A stretch of DNA of 64,000 nucleotides, from the NCBI GenBank assembly GCA_964538085.1, contig CAZIDF010000004.1:200459-264458 (forward strand). Direction: 5' to 3'. Of the stretch, positions 18,565-26,687 are shown piece after piece. Source of the stretch: G020348385 sp964538085. GTDB taxonomy: Bacteria > Acidobacteriota > Aminicenantia > Aminicenantales > Aminicenantaceae. The notes beneath the pieces are model-generated. The model ran no database searches. It saw only the letters and a program-made list of their open reading frames with translations, and was not told the origin of the DNA. The translations under genes and the position numbers were made by a program. Position 1 is the first letter of the stretch, and each line of letters begins with the position of its first letter.

Positions 18565-19320
18565 TTATTGAAACAAAACTTCATAATATATCCCTTTCTT
18601 TTTCAACTCCCCAATGAAGCGGCTTCGATAATCCTGGAAAAAACTATCTCTCAAGGCTTCTTCCAAACCGTGGTGTCGATAAAAATTCCTGATCGCACCC
18701 GTATAATTCATCCTGTCGATATACACGTAATCGACCTTTCCGGCCAGATTGTCGACCAGCTTTTCGGGATTTCCAGGCAAAATCGGGCCGATAAAGGCGA
18801 AAGTCCGAATGCCTGCATCATGAATCGTTTCCAGTGACGTTATCCTCTCCTTCACAGGTGACGCCTGCGGTTCGAAAAGTTTGGCCACCTTCTCATCATC
18901 TGTTGCGATCGTAAACCCGACATCTATCGTTTCGAATTGCCTACAAAGGTCCAGATCCCGGAGCACCAGCTTAGATTTTGTCTGGATGTTGACAGGAAAT
19001 TGTTTTTTCAGAAGTTCTCCCAGACATCCTCTAGTCAACCTGTATTTGGCCTCGACCGATTGGTAGGGATCACAAACCGAAGAAATCCAAACCGTGCCCT
19101 TTTTCGCCCGCTCAAGTTGCTTCCTTAGAATATCCACCGCGTTTATCTTTACATCCACGAATTCCCCCCATGGTTCCTTGTGTCCGGAATAGCGGGGCAT
19201 GAAAAGACGCGCATAGCAATATCGACAGTTCGTTTGGCATCCCGTGTAAGGATTGAGGCAGTAATCGAACACCTTTGATTTGTTCAGGATGCTTTTAGCC
19301 TGGATTTCGCGGATGATCAT
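18565..19320 (-). CDS. SPL-family radical SAM protein
   Basis: A 251-residue radical SAM enzyme with the cluster motif CQTNCRYC (Cys28, Cys32, Cys35) preceded by LNPYTG, and WISSVCDPYQSVEAKYRLTRGC, both hallmarks of the spore-photoproduct-lyase-like (SPL) group. The motif is CxxxCxxC, binding a [4Fe-4S] cluster with SAM. The protein is shorter than true spore photoproduct lyase (about 340 residues), and there is no sign of sporulation genes, so the substrate is probably different. It is convergent with the aspartyl protease gene (30 nt apart). Confidence 0.8.
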   Translation of the reverse strand: MIIREIQAKSILNKSKVFDYCLNPYTGCQTNCRYCYARLFMPRYSGHKEPWGEFVDVKINAVDILRKQLERAKKGTVWISSVCDPYQSVEAKYRLTRGCLGELLKKQFPVNIQTKSKLVLRDLDLCRQFETIDVGFTIATDDEKVAKLFEPQASPVKERITSLETIHDAGIRTFAFIGPILPGNPEKLVDNLAGKVDYVYIDRMNYTGAIRNFYRHHGLEEALRDSFFQDYRSRFIGELKKKGIYYEVLFQ

Positions 19321-19457
19321 TTTATCTCGTTAAAATGATATTATACAATGTTTCCCGTTAGGGATGAGTCTCACTCAAAAAAAGCGCGAGAAACCTGCAA
19401 TAAATATTGTGTTTCTGCGTCTATTCCAAGTGAGGATAAACGAAATCCGAGATAACC

Positions 19458-19946
19458 ATGAGTAAATTTTCCCAGTTCTTCCAAAAAGAATACTTCCGGT
19501 TGGTCAGGTATGTGCGACATTTGATCGACGATGCAGCAGATAGGGATGCCGAGGATATCGTGCAGGATGTCATGCTGAGCATATTCGACAAAGCCGATGT
19601 GACCATACCGATCGAGAATCTGGCTGCTTATGTTTACCGGTCGCTGCGAAATAAAGTGATCGATATTTTCAGGAAAAGAGAAGAGGTCCTGACTCTGTCA
19701 GAGGTGATTCATGATTCTGGATCCGATCCCGAAAGGGAGGTGGAAAAAAAAGAGCTTTTGGATATAGTATTTCGGGCCATCGATACTCTGCCAGACGAAC
19801 AAAGGGCGGTTTTGATCGCCACAGAATTCGAAGGGTGGTCCTTCCGCGAACTTTCCGAGAGATGGGAAATCCCGATCGGAACTCTTCTAGCAAGGAAATC
19901 GCGGGCCCTTTTGTATATTAGAAAAAAACTAACCGGGTTGGTTTAA
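19458..19946 (+). CDS. ECF-type RNA polymerase sigma factor
   Basis: A 162-residue sigma-70 family factor. Region 2 (about 10-75) has DAEDIVQDVMLSIF and the AAYVYRSLRNKVIDIFRK core/-10 recognition helix. Region 4 (about 105-155) ends with the helix-turn-helix FEGWSFRELSERWEIPIGTLLARKSRAL. Regions 1 and 3 are absent, as in extracytoplasmic-function sigma factors. No anti-sigma factor of known type is adjacent; instead the next gene, 21 nt downstream, encodes a small membrane protein that may fill that role. Both end at a strong terminator. Confidence 0.85.
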   Translation: MSKFSQFFQKEYFRLVRYVRHLIDDAADRDAEDIVQDVMLSIFDKADVTIPIENLAAYVYRSLRNKVIDIFRKREEVLTLSEVIHDSGSDPEREVEKKELLDIVFRAIDTLPDEQRAVLIATEFEGWSFRELSERWEIPIGTLLARKSRALLYIRKKLTGLV

Positions 19947-19967
19947 TCACGAAAAAGGAGAAATTAA

Positions 19968-20414
19968 ATGGAAAGACATCCGTTTCATGGACCAGGCGCT
20001 TTTAAACCTTCGCATGGTTCCAGAGCTGCTCACATCATCGGATGGGTTTTTCTCGGTGTCGCTTTTGCCGTTGTGTTCGCGCTCGTTTTTGGAATTGTGG
20101 TCAAACTCCTGTGGAATTGGCTGATGCCAGCCATATTCGGGCTTGGGGAAATCTCCTACTGGCAAGCGTTTGGCATCGTCATCCTCTCCAAGCTGTTGTT
20201 CGGAGCCTTCGGCCATCGCCGTAACAGTTATTCCAATCATTTCAAAAAGAAATTCCCTGATTGGAGGGAAGATTGTAATGTTAACAAAAAAGAAGACGGG
20301 ATGATAGAAGGCTGGAAACATTACCACCAGTATTGGCAAGAGGAAGGCAAAGCGGCATTCGAGGATTACCTTCACAGGAAGAAAGAGCAGAAAGAGGAAA
20401 AAAGCGAGGACTAA
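19968..20414 (+). CDS. small membrane protein paired with an ECF sigma factor
   Basis: A 148-residue protein with a short His/Pro-rich N-terminus (MERHPFHGPG), a transmembrane helix at about 22-50, a second hydrophobic segment (YWQAFGIVILSKLLFGAFG, about 62-80) and a charged C-terminal tail (KKKFPDWREDC ... HRKKEQKEEKSED). AAGGAG precedes the ATG, and it is 21 nt behind the ECF sigma gene, so the two are one transcript. Position and topology suggest a regulator of the sigma factor or an envelope-stress target, but there is no zinc-binding anti-sigma motif. Function unproven. Confidence 0.65.
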   Translation: MERHPFHGPGAFKPSHGSRAAHIIGWVFLGVAFAVVFALVFGIVVKLLWNWLMPAIFGLGEISYWQAFGIVILSKLLFGAFGHRRNSYSNHFKKKFPDWREDCNVNKKEDGMIEGWKHYHQYWQEEGKAAFEDYLHRKKEQKEEKSED

Positions 20415-20443
20415 AAAAGTCAGGTTCCAAAGTCCAATCTCTG

Positions 20444-20470
20444 CGGCCCAGGGATTCATTCCCCGGGCCG
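20444..20470 (+). terminator. intrinsic terminator after the ECF sigma operon
   Basis: The stem is CGGCCC (20444-20449) plus GGGA (20451-20454), closing on TCCC (20460-20463) and GGGCCG (20465-20470), with an A/C mismatch between the two helices and the loop TTCAT. It is followed directly by TATTATTTTTT. This is a textbook Rho-independent terminator and may also serve the convergent methyltransferase gene. Confidence 0.85.
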
Positions 20471-20472
20471 TA

Positions 20473-21282
20473 TTATTTTTTATAAACGAAAATCGTGTGC
20501 ATTTCCCCATCCCCGGTCGTAACCTCTGTGTACCCGATCTCCCTCGCTTGCCAATCCGGCATGTGGTAGTTGTGGGAGACCACCCTTGCGCCATCCTTAA
20601 GTTGTTCTTCTAGGATTGGACGCAAAATAGCATTGGATTCAGGAAGAAGGTACAAGGTGACGACCGTTGCCTCGGAAATATCGGATTTCATGACGTCCAT
20701 GAGGCGAAATTCGACAAGATCCTCTACGCCGGCTTGTTTGGCATTCGCATTGGATTCTTTGATCCGTTCCGGGTCCAGGTCGATACCAACGCTGCGCGTG
20801 CCGAACTTTTTAGCTGCCGTGATCACGATCCTGCCGTCCCCGCAGCCCAGGTCATAAAGAATGTCGCTTTTTGTCACGCCTGCCATCTCTAGCATTTTCT
20901 CGACCACCACCATAGGCGTCGGCACATAGGGGGCTAAATCCGGAGCATCTGTCCTGTTGTGGGAACCTTCGTAAAGCTCCAGCTCCCCATCCTCATTGTC
21001 CCGGAATGAGTAAGCCATTCCTGGGTCGAGGCGGTAGGTGATAGTCTGGCCCTGACTTTGGAAAGATATGATAAGGGACGATCCATCGCTGAAACGCTCC
21101 AGTTCTCCAGCCGCAAGGCGCATTTTTTTCGACACGGGACTGGCATGTGAAATTTTTACCGAGTAGAAAACGGTTTGTTTGGTTAAATTCCGGATGGCAA
21201 TTTCTTTGGATTGTGTTGTCGAACCATAGGAAATCACGAGGAAAAGCACCATGGGAAGGAAGGCGAAATGTCTTTTTTTCAT
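20473..21282 (-). CDS. exported class I SAM-dependent methyltransferase-like protein
   Basis: A protein of about 269 residues. Starting at ATG 21282 it opens with a signal peptide (KKRHFAFLPMVLFLVISYG). A small beta domain of about 75 residues follows, then a Rossmann methyltransferase: YVPTPMVVVEKML, the SAM-binding DILYDLGCGDGRIVI, the acidic VGIDLDPERI and VEFRLMDVM, and ATVVTLYLLPESN. This family with the YVPTP lead-in is known from many bacteria, often with a leader. A SAM enzyme outside the cytoplasm is puzzling, so either the leader is a membrane anchor facing inward or the protein has another role. A longer start at 21327 is possible. Confidence 0.75.
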   Translation of the reverse strand: MKKRHFAFLPMVLFLVISYGSTTQSKEIAIRNLTKQTVFYSVKISHASPVSKKMRLAAGELERFSDGSSLIISFQSQGQTITYRLDPGMAYSFRDNEDGELELYEGSHNRTDAPDLAPYVPTPMVVVEKMLEMAGVTKSDILYDLGCGDGRIVITAAKKFGTRSVGIDLDPERIKESNANAKQAGVEDLVEFRLMDVMKSDISEATVVTLYLLPESNAILRPILEEQLKDGARVVSHNYHMPDWQAREIGYTEVTTGDGEMHTIFVYKK

Positions 21283-21524
21283 TTTTTCTGTAGGTATTAA
21301 CATAACAAAGTCGACCCCTTCAGTCAAAAAAGGGATTCATGTCTTCCCAGCTCATTCCTTTTTCCATCCACATTCTGGCTATGGATTTTAATCTTTTTTC
21401 CTGTCTTGAATGATTCGATCTTCAGCCTGAAGCAAAAAAAAATCTTCATTTCCCAAAAAAAATGCAACGAAATGGCTTAAAATATAGTATAAAGTATGTC
21501 TATAGGATTAATAGGGGATAAAGT

Positions 21525-22931
21525 ATGACCATTTACAATGAGATCCGGGAGGAAAATTTCTTCCCGACCGCAGATTCGGTGAGACAGTATCTCAGAGACA
21601 TGGGAAGTGTTATGCTCCTGACCCGAGACGGAGAATTGGCCCTGGCGAGAAAAATAGAGCGAGGGCAAAAAATGATCATGCACGCTCTTGCCCAGACTCA
21701 GCTGATCATCGATGAAATCCTGTTTCTCGAACAGAAGATAGAAGAGAATCCCGCTGTCGTTCATTCGCTTTTTGAATACACAGATGAGCAACTTTCAGGA
21801 GCGAAGATCGCGAGAGTAAAGTCTCGTGTGCTCAAAAAACTACAGGAGATTAAAAAATTGACGGCAGAGCTTGACCGAATCCCCCAGGAAAAAAATAACA
21901 GGTTTACACGCGGTCGCTTGGTCATAAAGATACAGGATTTTATCGAGAGATTAACGATACGGGAATCCCAAAGGGAAAAAATTATCGATAAAATTCACGA
22001 TAAACTCCAGTCGGCACGGAGGTTGGCCGAGGCAAAACAGGAGTTGCAATTCTTGAAAAAAGGGATTAAGGGAACGGTCGAAGAAAAAAAATTGGAGCAA
22101 AAACTCAGAGAAGTCAGCAAGCAGCTTAGATTGATCCAACGAGAGATTCGCCTTCGACCTAATCGAGTGAGGGAGATCCTCACCCTGTTGGAGAAGGGAA
22201 AGAAAAAGAGAGATCAAGCAATGCAAGAAATGGTTGCGGCCAATTTGCGATTGGTCGTATCGATCGCCAAAAAGCACCAAAACCGGGGTGTTCCTCTTCT
22301 CGATCTCATCCAAGAAGGCAACATGGGCCTGATGAGAGCGGTCGAGAAGTATGAGCACCGCAGAGGGAACAAATTTTCGACCTATGCCACATGGTGGATC
22401 CGGCAATCTATCACCCGGGCTATTGCCGATCAAGCGCGCACGATAAGAATCCCTGTGCATGTGACCGAGACGCTGCATAAACTCAGAAAGGTGGCCCGGG
22501 CTATCGGGGAGATGAAGGGAAGAGAGGCGACTTTTGACGAGCTGGCCGAAACTACCCAGTTACCGGTCAGCAAAGTGAGAAGTCTTATCAAAAACACTCA
22601 GGAACCCGTTTCGATCGAACTTCCCATCGGTCAAGATGGGAGTGGACAGATCTCTGATTTTATCGAAGACAGAGACGTTCTGGCTCCACCGGACTCTGTG
22701 GTTCGCGCAAATCTCAGGGAGAAGATCAAACAAATTCTGAAAAATTTGACGGAAAGAGAAACAAAAATCTTAGAGATGAGGTATGGTTTGGTCGATGGAC
22801 GGGAACACACACTCGAAGAAGTTGGAGAGAGGTTTAACGTGACCCGTGAACGAATCAGGCAGATCGAATTGAAGGCCATCAGAAAGCTTCAGCACCCTTC
22901 CCTCAGCCAAGAACTAAAATCTTTTATTTAG
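21525..22931 (+). CDS. rpoD: principal-type RNA polymerase sigma-70 factor
   Basis: A 468-residue sigma factor without a region 1.1. Region 1.2 opens with DSVRQYLRDMGSVMLLTRDGELALARKIE. A charged non-conserved region follows (about 75-235). Region 2 contains ANLRLVVSIAKKHQNRGVPLLDLIQEGNMGLMRAVEKYE and the -10 helix FSTYATWWIRQSITRAIADQARTIRIPVH. Regions 3 and 4 are complete, ending with TLEEVGERFNVTRERIRQIELKAIRKLQHPS. These are hallmarks of group 1 (RpoD/SigA) factors, though a group 2 paralogue cannot be excluded. The TATATT-type promoters in this window fit such a factor. Confidence 0.85.
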   Translation: MTIYNEIREENFFPTADSVRQYLRDMGSVMLLTRDGELALARKIERGQKMIMHALAQTQLIIDEILFLEQKIEENPAVVHSLFEYTDEQLSGAKIARVKSRVLKKLQEIKKLTAELDRIPQEKNNRFTRGRLVIKIQDFIERLTIRESQREKIIDKIHDKLQSARRLAEAKQELQFLKKGIKGTVEEKKLEQKLREVSKQLRLIQREIRLRPNRVREILTLLEKGKKKRDQAMQEMVAANLRLVVSIAKKHQNRGVPLLDLIQEGNMGLMRAVEKYEHRRGNKFSTYATWWIRQSITRAIADQARTIRIPVHVTETLHKLRKVARAIGEMKGREATFDELAETTQLPVSKVRSLIKNTQEPVSIELPIGQDGSGQISDFIEDRDVLAPPDSVVRANLREKIKQILKNLTERETKILEMRYGLVDGREHTLEEVGERFNVTRERIRQIELKAIRKLQHPSLSQELKSFI

Positions 22932-22991
22932 GGGACATCCCATAAGGTTCCACCCCATCTCATCAAACTTTCTATTTAGCCGTTCTCCCCC

Positions 22992-24203
22992 CTAGTTTTC
23001 AATGATTTTGTAAACGTAGTACTGCATCCCGCGGAATTTATCCAGGATAAAGATTCTGTCTTTTACGATGTGGATATCATCAGCGAATTTGTCGAGCTGG
23101 ATGCTGCCGAGCAGGATGCCATCAGGGTCGTAGACTTCCAGCACATACATGTCTGTCTCATCGACGTCGGTGTTTCCCGAAACCGAATAATTCTGTGACC
23201 TCTGCCCCCCTTCCTGAGTTACCATCACGGATGTCTGAACCTGCTCTTCCTCCTTGATCTGTCTTTTGTTGGTTACGACCCAAACTCTTCCTTTCTGGTC
23301 CACTGCAATTCCGCTGGAGACATTGTTCATCTGCGGCATCCGGACGGACACTCTGCCACCGCTTCTGGATATGTCTCCTTTTGCTTTGGGTGTCGTTACG
23401 TCGTAATCCAGTTTACGGTCCGCCCTCCATAGCAGATTTCCTTCGGGAGAATATTTCTCGATCCGGTTTTGATAATCGAAGGACAAATATACATTACTCT
23501 CTTTGTCGACCGCAAAATGATAGCGGTTTCCTATCCTATTCACCAGCATGTCTTTGTAGTCCTTTTGGTCTCCGAATTCCTTCTGAATTTCTGCGTCCAT
23601 ATCCAGAACTTTTATCAATTTTGGAAGTACTTGTTCTTCTTCCATGCTCATCATCCCGAAACTGTAGACAGAAGAGCCCTGCCCCATTATCATCCGGTCG
23701 GATCTGATCCGGACGATCCCGGGAGCTTCATCCGTCTTTTTGATCTCTTTTTCCAGCCCCCCATCAGGTTTCAATATTTGTATTTTTTGGTTTCCCATAT
23801 CAGAGACATACATAAACCCTTGCTCATCGATATCGATGGAGTGGGGGTACTGAAATTCCCCCGGCCCCTGTCCCTTTCTTCCGAAGGAGGCGAGAAAATT
23901 GCCTTCATGATCGAATTTCTGGATCCGGTGATTGCCCGAATCCAGCACATATATGTTTCCTTCATCATCGACGGCTATATCTGCGGGCATGTAAAACAAC
24001 ACATTTTCATCGTCCGACTCCAAGTCACCAATATTTTTAACATAATCCAGGGAAATTTCTGGTTTTTCCCCCCATTTTCCCTCTTTTTCATTGTGGACAA
24101 GACGAATGCCGTCTTTTGTCTCGATTTTTTGAGAAAAAGAAGCAGTTGTTACCAACAACAACATAATTCCTATGTGCATCGTCAAATTCATTGTTTTACT
24201 CAT
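22992..24203 (-). CDS. exported 6-bladed beta-propeller (NHL repeat) protein
   Basis: A 403-residue protein with a signal peptide (MNLTMHIGIMLLLVTTASFS) and repeated NHL motifs such as DIAVDDEGNIYVLDSGNHRIQKFDHEGNFLASFGRKGQGPGEFQYPHSI and IDEQGFMYVSDMGNQKIQIL, followed by less regular blades. Such propellers bind peptides, sugars or nucleic acids and are numerous in Aminicenantes-like genomes. The ATG overlaps the stop of the upstream methyltransferase gene by 4 nt (ATGA), with AAGGAGG before it, so the two are translationally coupled. No catalytic motif is visible. Confidence 0.8.
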   Translation of the reverse strand: MSKTMNLTMHIGIMLLLVTTASFSQKIETKDGIRLVHNEKEGKWGEKPEISLDYVKNIGDLESDDENVLFYMPADIAVDDEGNIYVLDSGNHRIQKFDHEGNFLASFGRKGQGPGEFQYPHSIDIDEQGFMYVSDMGNQKIQILKPDGGLEKEIKKTDEAPGIVRIRSDRMIMGQGSSVYSFGMMSMEEEQVLPKLIKVLDMDAEIQKEFGDQKDYKDMLVNRIGNRYHFAVDKESNVYLSFDYQNRIEKYSPEGNLLWRADRKLDYDVTTPKAKGDISRSGGRVSVRMPQMNNVSSGIAVDQKGRVWVVTNKRQIKEEEQVQTSVMVTQEGGQRSQNYSVSGNTDVDETDMYVLEVYDPDGILLGSIQLDKFADDIHIVKDRIFILDKFRGMQYYVYKIIEN

Positions 24204-25027
24204 ACTCCGACCTCCTTAAAATTATATAACCCACGGAGAAACAAATTTGTTGCATTTTCGGGAATAGAGAAGCTTATACTTCGTTGTGGTTTTAAGCAGA
24301 TAAGCATAGGCAGAAATTCATCCTCCAAAAAAGTCGAATGCGCGAATTTAAGCTCCTGCACATCGAATCCCGTTGTTTTCAACAACTGGCGCCAGGTATC
24401 CATTTTAAATACTCCCCATATATGGGAGTCTGTGTGGATTTCAAAGTTACCCTTTTTACGGACGAGGTAGATGAATGTCATATCGAAATGATCGTCATTT
24501 GGATTTGGATCAAAGCTGTTCTCGATGAATGTGACCTGTGTGTCGTCAAACGCATGTGTGGAGGAGATAGTCCGGTTCTGCTTGAAACGCTCACGACTCT
24601 CCTCTACGACCGTGATAAAAACACCCCCTGGATTAAGGTGCTCATAAGCTGTCTGGAATAACTGATTCAGTTCTTCCTCGGTCTTCATGTAATTGACTGA
24701 ATCCAGGGCGGCAACGCAGTCGAACGTCTTGTCCAACCGAATGGAGCGCATGTCTCCCAGTATGTATTCCGATGCCGGATTGAGTTTTTTTGCCAATTCG
24801 AGCATTTCTTCGCTGATATCCACACCTGTCACGGCGAAGTTTTTTTGGAAGGTGAAATCATTCCGGCCTCCGCCGCAACCCAAATGAAGAAGGGATCGAA
24901 CGTTTAATTTTGCCTCTTCGTTGATGACACGGCAAAAAAATTCGGTCTCTTCGACATAATCTTCTGGAGGGCTGACGATTGGCCAGATCCAGCTGAGATC
25001 GTGATAAAGGCGCCGGGTTTCCTTCAT
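24200..25027 (-). CDS. class I SAM-dependent methyltransferase
   Basis: A 275-residue cytoplasmic methyltransferase. Motif I is LLHLGCGGGRNDF, motif II VTGVDISEEMLELAKKL, and motif III YILGDMRSIRLDKTFDCVAALDSVNYM. The C-terminal beta region (MTFIYLVRKKGNFEIHTDSHIWGVFKMDTW) is typical of small-molecule methyltransferases. The substrate is unknown. It is the first gene of a two-gene operon with the propeller protein, whose start codon overlaps its stop. Confidence 0.75.
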   Translation of the reverse strand: MKETRRLYHDLSWIWPIVSPPEDYVEETEFFCRVINEEAKLNVRSLLHLGCGGGRNDFTFQKNFAVTGVDISEEMLELAKKLNPASEYILGDMRSIRLDKTFDCVAALDSVNYMKTEEELNQLFQTAYEHLNPGGVFITVVEESRERFKQNRTISSTHAFDDTQVTFIENSFDPNPNDDHFDMTFIYLVRKKGNFEIHTDSHIWGVFKMDTWRQLLKTTGFDVQELKFAHSTFLEDEFLPMLICLKPQRSISFSIPENATNLFLRGLYNFKEVGV

Positions 25028-25144
25028 GATTTTTGGGTCACCTCATCCGTTTGGCAGAATGCCAGGCAATTCACTAAATGGATGGCTTTGATGTCTCCTA
25101 TCCTCTCTGCGCGAACCGTAATCATAACAACCCATTCTATCATA

Positions 25145-25241
25145 ATTCGGTACCGGGATAGCCTATACCCTAATTAGCCGTTTAAGAAATTGGGGACAAG
25201 AAATTTAGGGGCAGGTAGCGAATAATATCCTGGTACCGAAT
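25145..25241. repeat. imperfect 15-bp inverted repeat flanking 67 bp
   Basis: ATTCGGTACCGGGAT (25145-25159) is matched, in reverse complement with one mismatch, by ATCCTGGTACCGAAT (25227-25241). The interior contains TTGGGGACAAG, resembling the GGGGACAG signature of REP-like elements. It lies in the 285-base gap between the divergent methyltransferase and GH109 genes; nothing else stands out in that gap. It may be a miniature element or a regulatory palindrome. Confidence 0.4.
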
Positions 25242-25312
25242 AATGTTGTCAACTACGATAGGATTTGATAATCTGGTCCTGACTCCAGAGCTTATCGAGA
25301 GGAGGGGAAAAA

Positions 25313-26632
25313 ATGGTTCTAAGCCGCAGAGAGTTCTTGAAGGCCAATGCTGTCGCCACTGTCAGCCTGGCGGCCAAAAAACATGGAATCAATCCCCGGC
25401 TATCTTTCGATGATCAAAAGCCTGTAAGAGTAGGCGTTGTGGGCACAGGTAACCGTGGCCGCAGCCTGTTGGGGATCTTGCTCGGTTTGAAAGAAGTTGA
25501 AATCCCGGCGCTTTGCGATATCGACAAGGATCATCTGGCTATGGCTCAGGATATGGTGGTCAAATCCGGGCGCAAAAAACCGGAGGGGTATTCCAAAGAC
25601 GAATATATTTTCAAGGAATTGATGGCCCGCGATGACATCGATGCTGTGATCATCGCCACATACTGGGAATGGCACGCTCCGATGGCTGTCTACGGGATGA
25701 AAGCGGGCAAATATATCGGCGTGGAGGTTCCAGCGGCCTATACCCTGGAAGAGTGCTGGGAGTTGGTCGACACGTTTGAAGAGACCCGCACTCCCTGCAT
25801 GATGTTGGAGAACTGGAGTTTCCGGCGAGACAACCTGGCCGTTCTCAACATGGTCCGCCAGGGGCTGTTGGGGGAGATCGTTCATTGCCACTGTGCCCAT
25901 TCTCATGACTGTATCGACCACTGGTTCTTCGATCCCGAGACAGGGGAGGATAGATGGGCTGCCAAGTATCTTCTCCAACACAACCGCGACCAGTACCCCA
26001 CCCACCAGCTGGGCCCGGTCATCAGCTGGCTGGATATCGGGTGCGGCGACTATTACGATTCCCTCACCTCGACGGCCACCGATTGTTTCGGGATCAATGA
26101 CTATTTTATCCGGCGATTCGGGCCCGACCACCCCAATGCCAAGCGCACGTATGCCCAAGGCGATATCGTCACCACCGTGGTCCGGACCAAAAAGGGGAAG
26201 TCCATCGTGATCAACTATGACATGCAGCTCCCCCGGCCGTATGATAACCGGTGGATGATCCAGGGTACTCGAGGGATTTACAACGAGCAGAGGAATGCGG
26301 TCTATCTGACGGGTATCAGCCCCAAGTACCACGAATGGGAATCCTTCGATCCTTACCAGGAAAAACACGAACACGCCTGGTGGCAGTCTATGAAAGATCA
26401 GTCCGGCCAATTTTCCCATGGAGGTACTGACTATTTGGAGATCAGCCTTTTTATCGATGCGGTCCGCAACAAAACACAAACTCCGATCGATGTGTATGAC
26501 TCTGTAATCATGAGCATTCATGGGCCTCTTTCAGAACGATCCATCGCCGAGGGCAGCGTCCCCGTAAAAGTTCCGGATTTTACAAGAGGAAAATGGAAAA
26601 CCCGAAAGCCAGCCTTTGGGATCAATCCATAA
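25313..26632 (+). CDS. TAT-exported Gfo/Idh/MocA protein, GH109-like (alpha-N-acetylgalactosaminidase type)
   Basis: A 439-residue enzyme. The SRREFLKANAVATVSLAAK leader is a twin-arginine signal. The NAD-binding Rossmann domain starts at about 40 (VRVGVVGTGNRGRSLL). The catalytic-domain blocks, including GVEVPAAYTLEECWELVD, ENWSFRRDNLAVLNMVRQG, GEIVHCHCAHSHD and QYPTHQLGPVISWLDIG, match the glycoside hydrolase family 109 layout. GH109 enzymes use a tightly bound NAD for redox-assisted cleavage of alpha-N-acetylgalactosamine, as on mucin or blood-group glycans. Export with the NAD already bound explains the TAT signal. GAGGAGG precedes the ATG. Confidence 0.82.
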   Translation: MVLSRREFLKANAVATVSLAAKKHGINPRLSFDDQKPVRVGVVGTGNRGRSLLGILLGLKEVEIPALCDIDKDHLAMAQDMVVKSGRKKPEGYSKDEYIFKELMARDDIDAVIIATYWEWHAPMAVYGMKAGKYIGVEVPAAYTLEECWELVDTFEETRTPCMMLENWSFRRDNLAVLNMVRQGLLGEIVHCHCAHSHDCIDHWFFDPETGEDRWAAKYLLQHNRDQYPTHQLGPVISWLDIGCGDYYDSLTSTATDCFGINDYFIRRFGPDHPNAKRTYAQGDIVTTVVRTKKGKSIVINYDMQLPRPYDNRWMIQGTRGIYNEQRNAVYLTGISPKYHEWESFDPYQEKHEHAWWQSMKDQSGQFSHGGTDYLEISLFIDAVRNKTQTPIDVYDSVIMSIHGPLSERSIAEGSVPVKVPDFTRGKWKTRKPAFGINP

Positions 26633-26687
26633 AAGAAGGCGGCCCTGATTTTTTTGATGAGAAGGACCTTTGGATAAGGAGTAGCTT

